Source of the DNA: Candidatus Eisenbacteria bacterium
GTDB taxonomy: Bacteria > Desulfobacterota > Binatia > DP-6
Direction: 5' to 3'
Assembly: GCA_035577985.1 (NCBI GenBank)
Contig: DATJZY010000188.1
Coordinates: 1-64,000, forward strand
Length of the DNA stretch: 64,000 nt
Within the stretch, counting starts at the first letter, position 1, and each line of letters starts with the position of its first letter. A program made the position numbers and the translations under genes. Below the pieces are notes generated by a model. That model worked only from the letters and a program-made list of their open reading frames with translations, ran no database searches and was not told the origin of the DNA. Below, in pieces: positions 37,102 to 44,858 of this stretch.

Positions 37102-39294
37102 ATGGACCGACCGAGGAAGTTCGGACTCGCCGGAATTGCCCTGGTTGCGATCGCACTCGGCGCCTTGGTCGGGCCGCCCGCAGTCGAGGCCCAATGTCAG
37201 CACGGCGCCAGCATCTTCAAGACCTGCCAGAGCCCCAAGCGGAAGTGCAACGCGGACTCGCAGTGCAACGATCAGATCGAGTGCACCGACGACGTCTGCG
37301 ACCTCTCGCAGAGCAACATCACCAACTGCACCATCAGCCTCGCGAACGCGGACACCTGCGGCGACACCACGAAGATCACCGGGGGCTTCGACATCGAGGA
37401 CCTCGGCGGGGACAACGTGCGAGTTCCGGCGGTCGGCAACCTCCCCGTTTCAGGGGTTTTCGGAAACGCCGTCTGCTGTGCGGGCCCGTCGCTCCCGTGC
37501 TTCGTCGGTCCCGCCGGCTCGCTGTTCGTCGTCCCCAACTCCGCGACCGGTTGCGGGAACCTCCCGCTGCCCGGCGCGGCAACCGCCGGGCAGGTGAACT
37601 TCCTGCAGAACACCTACGTCGTGCAGCCGAACGATCCCGACCCGCTCCCCGATCAGGGGAACGTGACCGGCAACGACCTGTGCAACGCGGGGCTCATGGG
37701 GTGCTCCACAGGACCCATCACCGTGCAGTTCGGCGCGGGTACCGACCTCGTGAGCGGCTGCGTGAATCAGAACAAGCCCGACAGCACGCCGTGCGGTGAC
37801 ACCGATCAGAACGCGTGCACGACGGCGGGGTGCGAGCAGGGATCGTGCGTGCAGACCCACCAGCAGACGATCTGCACGCCCGACACCAACGAGTGCACGA
37901 GCGATCCCGCGTGCAACCCCGCGACCGGCCTGTGCACGCATCCGCCCGTTCCGGACAGCACGCCGTGCGGCGACACCGACACGAACCTGTGCACCACGGC
38001 CGGCTGCGAGCAGGGCCAGTGCGTGCAGACCCACCAGCAGACCGTCTGCACGCCGGACACGAACGAGTGCACGAGCGATCCGGCGTGCAACCCCGCGACC
38101 GGCCTGTGCACGCACCCGCCCGTTCCCGACAGCACGCCCTGCGGCGACACCGATCAGAACGCGTGCACCACGGCCGGCTGCGAGCAGGGCCAGTGCGTGC
38201 AGATCCACCAGCAGACCGTCTGCACGCCCGACACCAACGAGTGCACCCTCGATCCGCCGTGCAACCCGGCGACCGGCCTGTGCACGCACCCGCCCTCGCC
38301 CGACAGCACGCCGTGCACGGACACCGACGCCAACGCGTGCACGGTGGCGGGCTGCGAGATGGGACAGTGCGTGCAATCCCACATCACCGACATCTGCAAT
38401 GTGCCCGATCACTTCAGCTGCTACGAGGTGAAGCCGTTCCTCTTCCACCGCATCCCCGGCGTCACGCTGGTCGACCAGTTCGGCTCGTCGACCGTCAACG
38501 TCGACCGGCCGAACAAGCTCTGTGCGCCGGCCGACAAGAACGACGAGCAGCCCGAAGCGCCGAACGATCCAGACCATCTGACCGCGTTCCGCATCCGCAA
38601 TCCAGCCATCAAACGGCTGAACCAGGTGGTCGTGAACCAGTTCGGCACGATCACGCTCGACGTCATCAAGACCGACCTGCTCTTCGTTCCGACGGCCAAG
38701 ACCCTCGCGGCACCTGCCCCCGCCCCGCCGCTCGATCCGGCCGTCGATCACTTCCAGTGCTACAAGGTGCGGCGATCGAAGGGCACGCCGTCATTCCAGA
38801 AGATCCTCGGCGTGAAGGTCGACGACCAGTTCGGGACCGGCACCGTCGATCTGCTGAAGCCGGCGCAGCTCTGCGCACCGGTCAACAAGAACAACGAGGA
38901 TCCGACCGCTCCGCAGCACCCGGACCACCTGCTCTGCTACAAGGTGAAGGCGCGCGCGCCGTTCACCACCAAGCACGTCTGGCTCGGCAACCAATTCGGC
39001 CCCTTCAACGACCTGGTCCTCACCCGGCGCCAGGAGTTCTGCGTGCCGTCGCTCAAGAACCCGAGCTCGACGACCACGACCTCCACGCCGCCGACCACGA
39101 CGACCTCGACCACCGTCGTGCAGACCACGACGACCAGCACGAGCACCAGCACGTCCACCAGCACGTCCACCACGACGTCGACGGCAGCGAGCACGTCGAC
39201 CACGACCACCAGCTCGTCGACCACGACCTCGACGACCCAGTTCGGGTCGCCGAGCGCAGCCTTCCTCGACCGCGATCCGTTCGCGACCGATTGA
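37102..39294 (+). CDS. Secreted Cys-rich tandem-repeat protein with Ser/Thr tail
   Basis: The 730-residue product has a signal peptide (about 1-31, ending AVEA) and a Cys-rich N-terminal domain (about 32-220). Residues about 227-430 are three complete and one partial copies of a 58-residue unit (DSTPCGDTDQNACTTAGC...CTPDTNECTSDPACNPATGLC). Three copies of a DQFGxxTVDVxxP...LCAPxDKN domain follow (about 434-655). A Ser/Thr-rich low-complexity run (TTTTSTSTSTS, about 660-715) precedes a short end. It has no membrane anchor. Surface or matrix function is inferred from composition. ATG at 37102 follows GGGGAGG. Confidence 0.85.
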   Translation: MDRPRKFGLAGIALVAIALGALVGPPAVEAQCQHGASIFKTCQSPKRKCNADSQCNDQIECTDDVCDLSQSNITNCTISLANADTCGDTTKITGGFDIEDLGGDNVRVPAVGNLPVSGVFGNAVCCAGPSLPCFVGPAGSLFVVPNSATGCGNLPLPGAATAGQVNFLQNTYVVQPNDPDPLPDQGNVTGNDLCNAGLMGCSTGPITVQFGAGTDLVSGCVNQNKPDSTPCGDTDQNACTTAGCEQGSCVQTHQQTICTPDTNECTSDPACNPATGLCTHPPVPDSTPCGDTDTNLCTTAGCEQGQCVQTHQQTVCTPDTNECTSDPACNPATGLCTHPPVPDSTPCGDTDQNACTTAGCEQGQCVQIHQQTVCTPDTNECTLDPPCNPATGLCTHPPSPDSTPCTDTDANACTVAGCEMGQCVQSHITDICNVPDHFSCYEVKPFLFHRIPGVTLVDQFGSSTVNVDRPNKLCAPADKNDEQPEAPNDPDHLTAFRIRNPAIKRLNQVVVNQFGTITLDVIKTDLLFVPTAKTLAAPAPAPPLDPAVDHFQCYKVRRSKGTPSFQKILGVKVDDQFGTGTVDLLKPAQLCAPVNKNNEDPTAPQHPDHLLCYKVKARAPFTTKHVWLGNQFGPFNDLVLTRRQEFCVPSLKNPSSTTTTSTPPTTTTSTTVVQTTTTSTSTSTSTSTSTTTSTAASTSTTTTSSSTTTSTTQFGSPSAAFLDRDPFATD
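37780..38391 (+). repeat. 174-bp in-frame tandem repeat
   Basis: Units begin with GACAGCACGCC at 37780, 37954, 38128 and 38302, an exact 174-bp (58-codon) period. Units 1-3 are nearly identical at the DNA level; the fourth is partial and more diverged. Such conservation suggests recent duplication or gene conversion and predicts copy-number variation. Confidence 0.9.
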
Positions 39295-39301
39295 TCCCGG
39301 C

Positions 39302-39337
39302 GCCGGCGCGTCGTGCGAAACCGCACGACGTGCCGGC
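39302..39337. terminator. 16-bp hairpin between convergent genes
   Basis: GCCGGCGCGTCGTGCG at 39302-39317 pairs with CGCACGACGTGCCGGC at 39322-39337 around an AAAC loop; the one imperfect pair is G-T, which pairs as G-U in RNA. It lies between the stops of two convergent genes, touching the leftward stop. No T-run follows on either side. Confidence 0.65.
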
Positions 39338-41265
39338 TATCTCGTCGTCGCGTTCTCCGGCCGCACTTCGATCGTCGCGCGGACCTGCATCGGCGTGCCG
39401 TCGCGCGCGAGGTCGAGCTGAACCTCCTTGCCGATCCCGAGCACGTAGAGCCACGTCTGGAAGTCGGCGACCGAGAGCAGCTTGTGGCCGCCGAGCGCGA
39501 CCAGGAAGTCCCCTGGCCGGACGCCCACGCGCGACGCCGGGCTCGGATCGAACACGTCGTCGATGTAGACGCCCGTCATGGGGATCGTCGCCTTCGTCTT
39601 CGCGGGCTGCCCTTCGAGGCGCTTGCGCAGGAGCGGTAGTTCCAGGACCGACACCCCGATCCACGGCGAGCGACGGCTCTGCGCCACCTTCAACGCCTCG
39701 TAGAGGTTCCAGACGAGGTTCACGGGCAGGACGTGCGCGGTCGGCGAGCCGTCCGGCGCGCCGCCGACGACCATGCCCACGACCTGGCCGTGGATGTCGA
39801 CGACGGGCCCGCCCTGCCCACCCGGCGGCACGGCGAGCGAGCTCTGCAGGCGCGTCGCGGAGATCTGCGCCTGATAGCACTGTCGCTCGGGCGGTGCCGA
39901 CACGACGCCGACCGAGAACGTCTTCTCCGCTCCCGGCGGGTCGCCGAGGGCGATCAGCCAGTGCCCCACCTGCACGCGATCGCTGTCAGCGATCTCGAGC
40001 GGCGCAGCGTCGATCGCCTTCGGCAGGTCGCCGATGCGGAGCACCGCGAGATCGAGCGTGGGCTCGGTTCCGACGATGCGCGTCGGATAGTGGGGCTGGT
40101 CGGGCAGCTCGACGTCGACGAGCTCCACGGTTTCGCCGGGCTGGTCGCGCACGATGTGATCGCAGGACAGCACGTATCCCTCGTCGTCGACGAGAAACCC
40201 GCTGCCCGACCGCACCGGCCGGAAGCCCGGATACCGGAGCATGTCGGGGTTGCTCACCATCCAGGCGTCGCCGCGTTCGGCCTGCAGCTTCTCGGGCGAC
40301 CAGGCGGGATCGCGCACGTAGCTCGTCACGCCGACGACGCGCGGAAAGATCCGGTCGGCCACGCTCGAGAAGACGTCCTGCAGCTGCACGGCGACGGCGA
40401 GCCCCGAGCTCGGGCCGCCGGCCGGTCCGGCGGCCGCACCTCCGCCTTCCGCGGACGCGAAGTTCACGCGGTAGTAGTCGACCTCGCGCGGCGACGCGTC
40501 GGGACGCGTCTCCCGCAAGAGGTCGAGCAGCTCCAGGTTCGACGACGCGGCGATCTCGTCGAGCGTCGGCGGCGACCCGCCGGCCGGCCGCCTCGGGTCG
40601 AACTCCACGCGCAACGTCATCACGAAGAACGCCACGTCCCAGCGCTGCTGCTCGCTGTAGGCCTGGAACGACGGCATCGCCGTACCGTCGACGCCGAACG
40701 AGACGGCGCTGTAGACCTGCCGCGGCGCCAGACGATCCAGGTACTCGCCGCGAAACGCGGTGGGCGGCGGCTCCATGTCGGGCGAGGCGGGTCCGTCGCC
40801 GGCGCCCGCCGGCCCATGGCACGGGGCGCAGTCGGCGGCCCACAGACGGCGCCCGTTGGCGAGGTTCGGCGGCGCGCTCGGACGCGCGGCGCCGCCCAGC
40901 GTGCGCGCGAACTCCGGCAGCAGGCGTCGTGTCGCGGACCACACCTCGGCCGCGGGCGCCCGCCGCTCGATCGACTGCTCCAGCTCGCGCAGACCCGCGA
41001 GCACCCCCTCGGAGCGACCCGGGCTGGCACCGTACTCGCGGATCAGCTGCTTGGTGAACCGCAGCACCTCGCCGTACTCGAGCTGGTTCAGGACGGCGCC
41101 GTCGTGCACCGCGCCGTCGTAGTCGGTGCCGACGTATTCCAAGAGGAAGACGAGGCGTTGGGCGTCGAGCGGGCGCGCGGGCGACTCGGCGACGGCGCGG
41201 ACGGACGCGCCCAGCAGGACAGCCAGCACGACGGCGCCGAGGGAGGTCGCTGCGGGCCGGCGCAT
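39337..41265 (-). CDS. Cytochrome c / HtrA-like fusion with inactive protease site
   Basis: This 642-residue exported protein (signal about 1-27) has a cytochrome c domain with CAPCH at 146-150 and a likely Met ligand in GTAMPSF (Met197). Upstream of the haem is a helical region like those paired with FTR1-type iron permeases. A trypsin-like HtrA domain (about 290-520) keeps His370 (SCDHIVRD) and Asp405 (TLDLAVLRI). The serine motif GNSGGP reads GGQGGPVVD, with Gln484 replacing the nucleophile (codon CAG at 39814-39816). A C-terminal PDZ domain follows (GVYIDDVFDPSPASRVGVRPGDFLVALGG). It is predicted to sense or bind rather than cleave. It overlaps dapF by one base (TGATG). Confidence 0.87.
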   Translation of the reverse strand: MRRPAATSLGAVVLAVLLGASVRAVAESPARPLDAQRLVFLLEYVGTDYDGAVHDGAVLNQLEYGEVLRFTKQLIREYGASPGRSEGVLAGLRELEQSIERRAPAAEVWSATRRLLPEFARTLGGAARPSAPPNLANGRRLWAADCAPCHGPAGAGDGPASPDMEPPPTAFRGEYLDRLAPRQVYSAVSFGVDGTAMPSFQAYSEQQRWDVAFFVMTLRVEFDPRRPAGGSPPTLDEIAASSNLELLDLLRETRPDASPREVDYYRVNFASAEGGGAAAGPAGGPSSGLAVAVQLQDVFSSVADRIFPRVVGVTSYVRDPAWSPEKLQAERGDAWMVSNPDMLRYPGFRPVRSGSGFLVDDEGYVLSCDHIVRDQPGETVELVDVELPDQPHYPTRIVGTEPTLDLAVLRIGDLPKAIDAAPLEIADSDRVQVGHWLIALGDPPGAEKTFSVGVVSAPPERQCYQAQISATRLQSSLAVPPGGQGGPVVDIHGQVVGMVVGGAPDGSPTAHVLPVNLVWNLYEALKVAQSRRSPWIGVSVLELPLLRKRLEGQPAKTKATIPMTGVYIDDVFDPSPASRVGVRPGDFLVALGGHKLLSVADFQTWLYVLGIGKEVQLDLARDGTPMQVRATIEVRPENATTR

Positions 41266-42116
41266 CAGGTCGGCGGTAGCGCGATCCGGCCGGTGAACAC
41301 CTCGACGACCGGTCCTTCCAGCCGCAGCGACCAGTCGGCGCGCACGTGCACGACCAGCTCGCCGCCCGGCATCTCCACGCGGATGCGTCCCGCCTCGCAG
41401 CGGCCCGTGCGCACCGCCGCCGCGGCCGCGCCGCACGACGACGATCCCGACGCGAGCGTGTAGCCGGCGCCGCGCTCCCAGATGCGGATCTCGATCGCGT
41501 CCGGTCCGAGCGTGTGCGCGAGCTGCACGTTGGTGCGCTTGGGGAATGCCGCGTGGCGCTCGAGCACGGGGCCGAGGGCGCGGCACGCGGCCTCGTCGAC
41601 GGCGTCGCGGAAGACCACGCAGTGCGGGTTGCCGATCGACACCGCCGTCACGACGACGCGCTCGCCGCCCGGGACGTCGAGCGGCACCTCGACCGCGTCG
41701 CCGGCGACGCCCAGCATCGGGATCTCGGCTGGGACGAACGTGGCCCGTCCCATCTCGACGGTGACGGCGCCCACCCGCCCGGCGACCAGGTGGCACTCGC
41801 ACGCGACCACGCCGCCCGTGGTCTCGACCGTGAAGCGCGGCGCCCTCGCGTGCCCGTGGTCGAACAGGTACTTCGCGAAGATCCGCAGCCCGTTGCCGGA
41901 CTTCTCGGCCTCGCTCCCGTCGGGGTTGAAGATGCGGACGCCGACGTCGGCGGTCCGGCTCGGGACCCGAACCAGGATGCCGTCGGCGCCGACGCCGCGG
42001 TGCCGATCGCACCACAGACGGACGGTCTCGGGCGCGAGCGCGTGGCCACCCAGGTCGGCCGCATCGACCACGAGGTAGTCGTTTCCGAGGCCGTGGCCCT
42101 TCACGAACGGGATCAC
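41265..42116 (-). CDS. dapF: Diaminopimelate epimerase homologue with both Cys replaced by Ser
   Basis: This 283-residue protein has the two-lobed DapF fold with NDYLVVDA, NPDGSEAEKSGNGLRIFAKY, SIGNPHCVVF and ERGAGYTLASGSSSCGAA. Classical DapF uses two cysteines (CGNG and ACGTG) as acid/base pair for L,L- to meso-DAP conversion. Here both are Ser (Ser73 and Ser223, codons at 41898-41900 and 41448-41450). It may be inactive, slow, or an isomerase/racemase of another substrate. GTG at 42116 gives the conserved N-terminus. It is coupled to the cytochrome/HtrA gene and divergent from doxX. Whether a canonical dapF exists elsewhere cannot be seen. Confidence 0.85.
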   Translation of the reverse strand: MIPFVKGHGLGNDYLVVDAADLGGHALAPETVRLWCDRHRGVGADGILVRVPSRTADVGVRIFNPDGSEAEKSGNGLRIFAKYLFDHGHARAPRFTVETTGGVVACECHLVAGRVGAVTVEMGRATFVPAEIPMLGVAGDAVEVPLDVPGGERVVVTAVSIGNPHCVVFRDAVDEAACRALGPVLERHAAFPKRTNVQLAHTLGPDAIEIRIWERGAGYTLASGSSSCGAAAAAVRTGRCEAGRIRVEMPGGELVVHVRADWSLRLEGPVVEVFTGRIALPPT

Positions 42117-42173
42117 GGGCCGACTGTAACGGATTTGGCCGGCCGGCATCCATTCGCGAGGAGGATCCGCTCT

Positions 42174-42692
42174 ATGGAGAGGCTTCGAACCCAGTGGCGA
42201 ACGATGCTGGCCGTGCTGCGACGGATCGACTGGGCGCCGCCTCTGCTCGCCCGGCTCATCATCGGGGCGATCTTCATCCCGACCGGATGGGGCAAGCTCC
42301 ACAACCTGCCCGACATCGTCAACTTCTTCCGCGAGCTCGGCATCCCGTATCCGGAGCTGCAAGCGCCCTTCGCCTCGGCGGTCGAGCTGGTGGGCGGCAC
42401 CCTCGTCCTCGTCGGGCTCGGAACTCGCCTCCTCTCGATCCCGCTCATCGTCACCATGATCGTCGCGATCAAGACGGCCGTGTGGCCGCAGCTCGACACG
42501 GCGCGCGACCTCTTCGGCAAGGAGGAGCTGCACTACATCGCGCTACTCCTCTACCTCGTCGTGTCGGGGCCCGGGGCAGTGTCACTGGACGCGCTCGTGA
42601 AGCGGCTGCTCGAGTCGCGTTCGGCGGGCGTGCGCGCGGGGGCGCGGGGTGACCTCCGGGAGCCGGCAACGCGCGCGGCCCTCTCCGCCTAG
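42174..42692 (+). CDS. DoxX-family membrane protein
   Basis: This 172-residue protein has four transmembrane helices (about 20-40, 62-82, 85-103, 119-135) and the DoxX signature ARLIIGAIFIPTGWGKLHN. Family members are linked to quinol/sulfur metabolism or redox homeostasis; the function of most is unknown. GAGGAGG precedes ATG at 42174. The last 20 or so residues (RAGARGDLREPATRAALSA) are encoded by the left arm of a long inverted repeat and look unlike a family C-terminus. Confidence 0.85.
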   Translation: MERLRTQWRTMLAVLRRIDWAPPLLARLIIGAIFIPTGWGKLHNLPDIVNFFRELGIPYPELQAPFASAVELVGGTLVLVGLGTRLLSIPLIVTMIVAIKTAVWPQLDTARDLFGKEELHYIALLLYLVVSGPGAVSLDALVKRLLESRSAGVRAGARGDLREPATRAALSA

Positions 42693-42754
42693 GGCCCGTC
42701 GGAACGAGCGTATTGGCCGCGCTCCCGGCTCCGGGAGGTCACCCCGCGCCCCCG
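42637..42754. repeat. Long inverted repeat spanning end of doxX
   Basis: A 30-bp arm at 42637-42666 (beginning CGGGGGCGCGGGGTGACC) is the reverse complement of 42725-42754 with one mismatch. The 58-bp spacer adds a further pairing of GCGCGGCC (42673-42680) with GGCCGCGC (42715-42722). The stop codon of doxX lies in the spacer. It could form a very stable transcript hairpin or a cruciform. No T-run follows. Confidence 0.8.
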
Positions 42755-42830
42755 CTGCCACGATCGCACGACCGGGGCGCGGCGCTTCGCTTGCGGCCTC
42801 GCCTGGGCACCGGTACGGACGCTGCCCGAG

Positions 42831-44858
42831 ATGTGGCGGCGCCTTCTCGTTGGTGCGCTCCTCGCGGCGTCCGCGTGTCGGGAGGCGTCTGGGCCGCCGG
42901 GTCCGGTCGGGCCGCTCGTGCGCTTCGCGGACGTGGCGAAGGAGGCGCCGCCTTCGGTGTCGCTGGCGGACGAATGGCGGCCCGTGCTGGGGCGGAGCGT
43001 GATGGCGACGTTGCTCCTGCGACGGGACGAGCGGGTGCCGGCGGAGGGGCGGAAGGAGTACGTGGTCGATCTCGGGCCGGGGCTCGCGTCGGCGGCATGG
43101 CTCGTCGCCCACACCTGGGTGCATCCGCACGCGGGCGCTGCGGATCGCTCGGCGACGGCGCTCGTCCGCGTCGAGAACGGTCGCGCCGCGCTGGTCGTCG
43201 ATCTGAAGGACCTTCCGGTCGACGGCGCATTCGACGTCGCGATCGGGGCGCTGCCGGCGCCGGCGCTGCCGGAACGCGACGTCGTGACGGCGCCGATCGC
43301 GATCCCGGCGGGCGGGCAGCTCGAGCTGGCCGTCGGCGTGCAACCCGAGGCGTGGGAGGTCTCGCCGCGGCTGCGCTTCGCCGTCGTCGTCGACGAGGGA
43401 GCGCAGGCGGCGAAGGAGATCTGGTCGACGGTGGTCGATCCCGCGAGCCGCGACGACCGCCGCTGGGTGCCGGCGACGATTCCGGTCGCGGCGACCGCGG
43501 GTCGCGAGGTGCGGCTGCGCTTCGAGGTGCGCACGGTCGATCCGGCGGACACCCGGAGCTCGCTGCCGGTGTGGGGCGATCCCACGCTGGTCGGGCCGGT
43601 CGCGCCGCCGCATGCTCCCAACGTGCTCCTCATCTCGCTCGACACGTTGCGGGCGGACGCGGTGGGCGCCTACGGCCAGCGCTGGCCGACGACGCCACAC
43701 GTCGATCGCGAGCTCGCCGGGCGCGGCACGCTGTTCGAGCGGACGGTCGCGCCCTTCCCGCTGACGCTCCCGTCGCACGTGAGCATGCTGACCGGCCTCT
43801 ACTACCGCTCGCACGGCGTGCGGCGCCTGGGCGAAGTCCTCGCGCCGGGGATCGCGACGCTGGCGCAGGCGCTCCGCGCGCAGGGCTACGCGACGACCGC
43901 CTTCACCGAGGACGGGTTCCTGCTCGCCGAGTCCGGCATCGATCGAGGCTTCGGCCTCTACGACGAGAACAAGGCGCAGCAGGGCACCGGCCACGCCATG
44001 GAGACGTTCGGGCGTGGCGCGACCTGGCTCCGCGCGCACGCCGGTCGCCGGTTCTTCCTCTTCCTGCACACGTATCAGGTGCACGCGCCCTACTTCCCGC
44101 CCGAGGCGTACCGCACCCTGTTCGAGGACATCGCGACGATTCCGCCGGGCATCGAGCGCGACCACCTGCGCTACCTGCAGGAGGCGCGCGTCGCCGACGA
44201 CGCCGTCGGCACGGTGCTGAAGGCGCTCGCGGACCTCGGGCTCGAGGACGACACGCTCGTGGTCCTCACCTCGGACCACGGCGAGGAGTTCCTCGAGCAT
44301 GGCCAGCGCTTCCACGGCTACCAGCTCTACGACGAGACGCTGCGGGTGCCCCTCGTCCTGCGCTGGCCGGGTCACGTGCCGGCCGGGCGCCGCGTCGCGA
44401 CGCCGGTGTCGCTGGTGGACCTCGCGCCGACGATCCTCCACCTCGCCGGCGCGCCGGCGGTTCCCGGCGTCGACGGCACGAGCCTCGCGCCGCTGCTGGC
44501 CCCGGGCGGCGTCGTGCGCGATCGAACGGCCGCCTTCAGCGAGGCCATGTCCGCCGAATCGGTCCGCACGACCGACCTCGTAGCGGCCGAGACGGCCAAC
44601 TACTCCTGCACCCGCCACGTCACGAGCGGCGAGCTCGAGTGCTACGATCTCGTGCGCGACCCCGGTCAGCACGCCCGCCTCGCCGCGGACGCCGTCCCGC
44701 CCTCGCTCGTGACGACGCTGGATGCGTTCGCGGCGCGACCGCAGGGCGTCGCCGTCACCCCGGGCGGCGGCCCCGACGCGGCCACGCGGCGCAACCTCGA
44801 GGCGCTCGGCTACGTCGTCGGCGACGACGGCGCGGTGGGCCCCGCGCCGGGCAACTGA
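42831..44858 (+). CDS. Sulfatase-family lipoprotein
   Basis: This 675-residue predicted lipoprotein (LLAASAC) has an N-terminal beta-rich extension (about 30-260) and an alkaline-phosphatase-superfamily hydrolase domain (about 260-650). That domain shows NVLLISLDTLRADAVGAYG (metal Asp), the nucleophile loop PLTLPSHVSMLTG, HTYQVHAPYFPP and LTSDHGEEF. The formylglycine position of Cys-type sulfatases is Thr here (Thr312), a common variant in this subgroup that points to phosphohydrolase- or phosphotransferase-like chemistry. It likely acts on surface glycans or lipids. Its 3' end overlaps the convergent gene by 49 bp. Confidence 0.87.
   Translation: MWRRLLVGALLAASACREASGPPGPVGPLVRFADVAKEAPPSVSLADEWRPVLGRSVMATLLLRRDERVPAEGRKEYVVDLGPGLASAAWLVAHTWVHPHAGAADRSATALVRVENGRAALVVDLKDLPVDGAFDVAIGALPAPALPERDVVTAPIAIPAGGQLELAVGVQPEAWEVSPRLRFAVVVDEGAQAAKEIWSTVVDPASRDDRRWVPATIPVAATAGREVRLRFEVRTVDPADTRSSLPVWGDPTLVGPVAPPHAPNVLLISLDTLRADAVGAYGQRWPTTPHVDRELAGRGTLFERTVAPFPLTLPSHVSMLTGLYYRSHGVRRLGEVLAPGIATLAQALRAQGYATTAFTEDGFLLAESGIDRGFGLYDENKAQQGTGHAMETFGRGATWLRAHAGRRFFLFLHTYQVHAPYFPPEAYRTLFEDIATIPPGIERDHLRYLQEARVADDAVGTVLKALADLGLEDDTLVVLTSDHGEEFLEHGQRFHGYQLYDETLRVPLVLRWPGHVPAGRRVATPVSLVDLAPTILHLAGAPAVPGVDGTSLAPLLAPGGVVRDRTAAFSEAMSAESVRTTDLVAAETANYSCTRHVTSGELECYDLVRDPGQHARLAADAVPPSLVTTLDAFAARPQGVAVTPGGGPDAATRRNLEALGYVVGDDGAVGPAPGN

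Noticed and set aside
37780-38391. CRISPR array
   Set aside because: The 174-bp units are coding, contiguous and in frame; there are no unique spacers.
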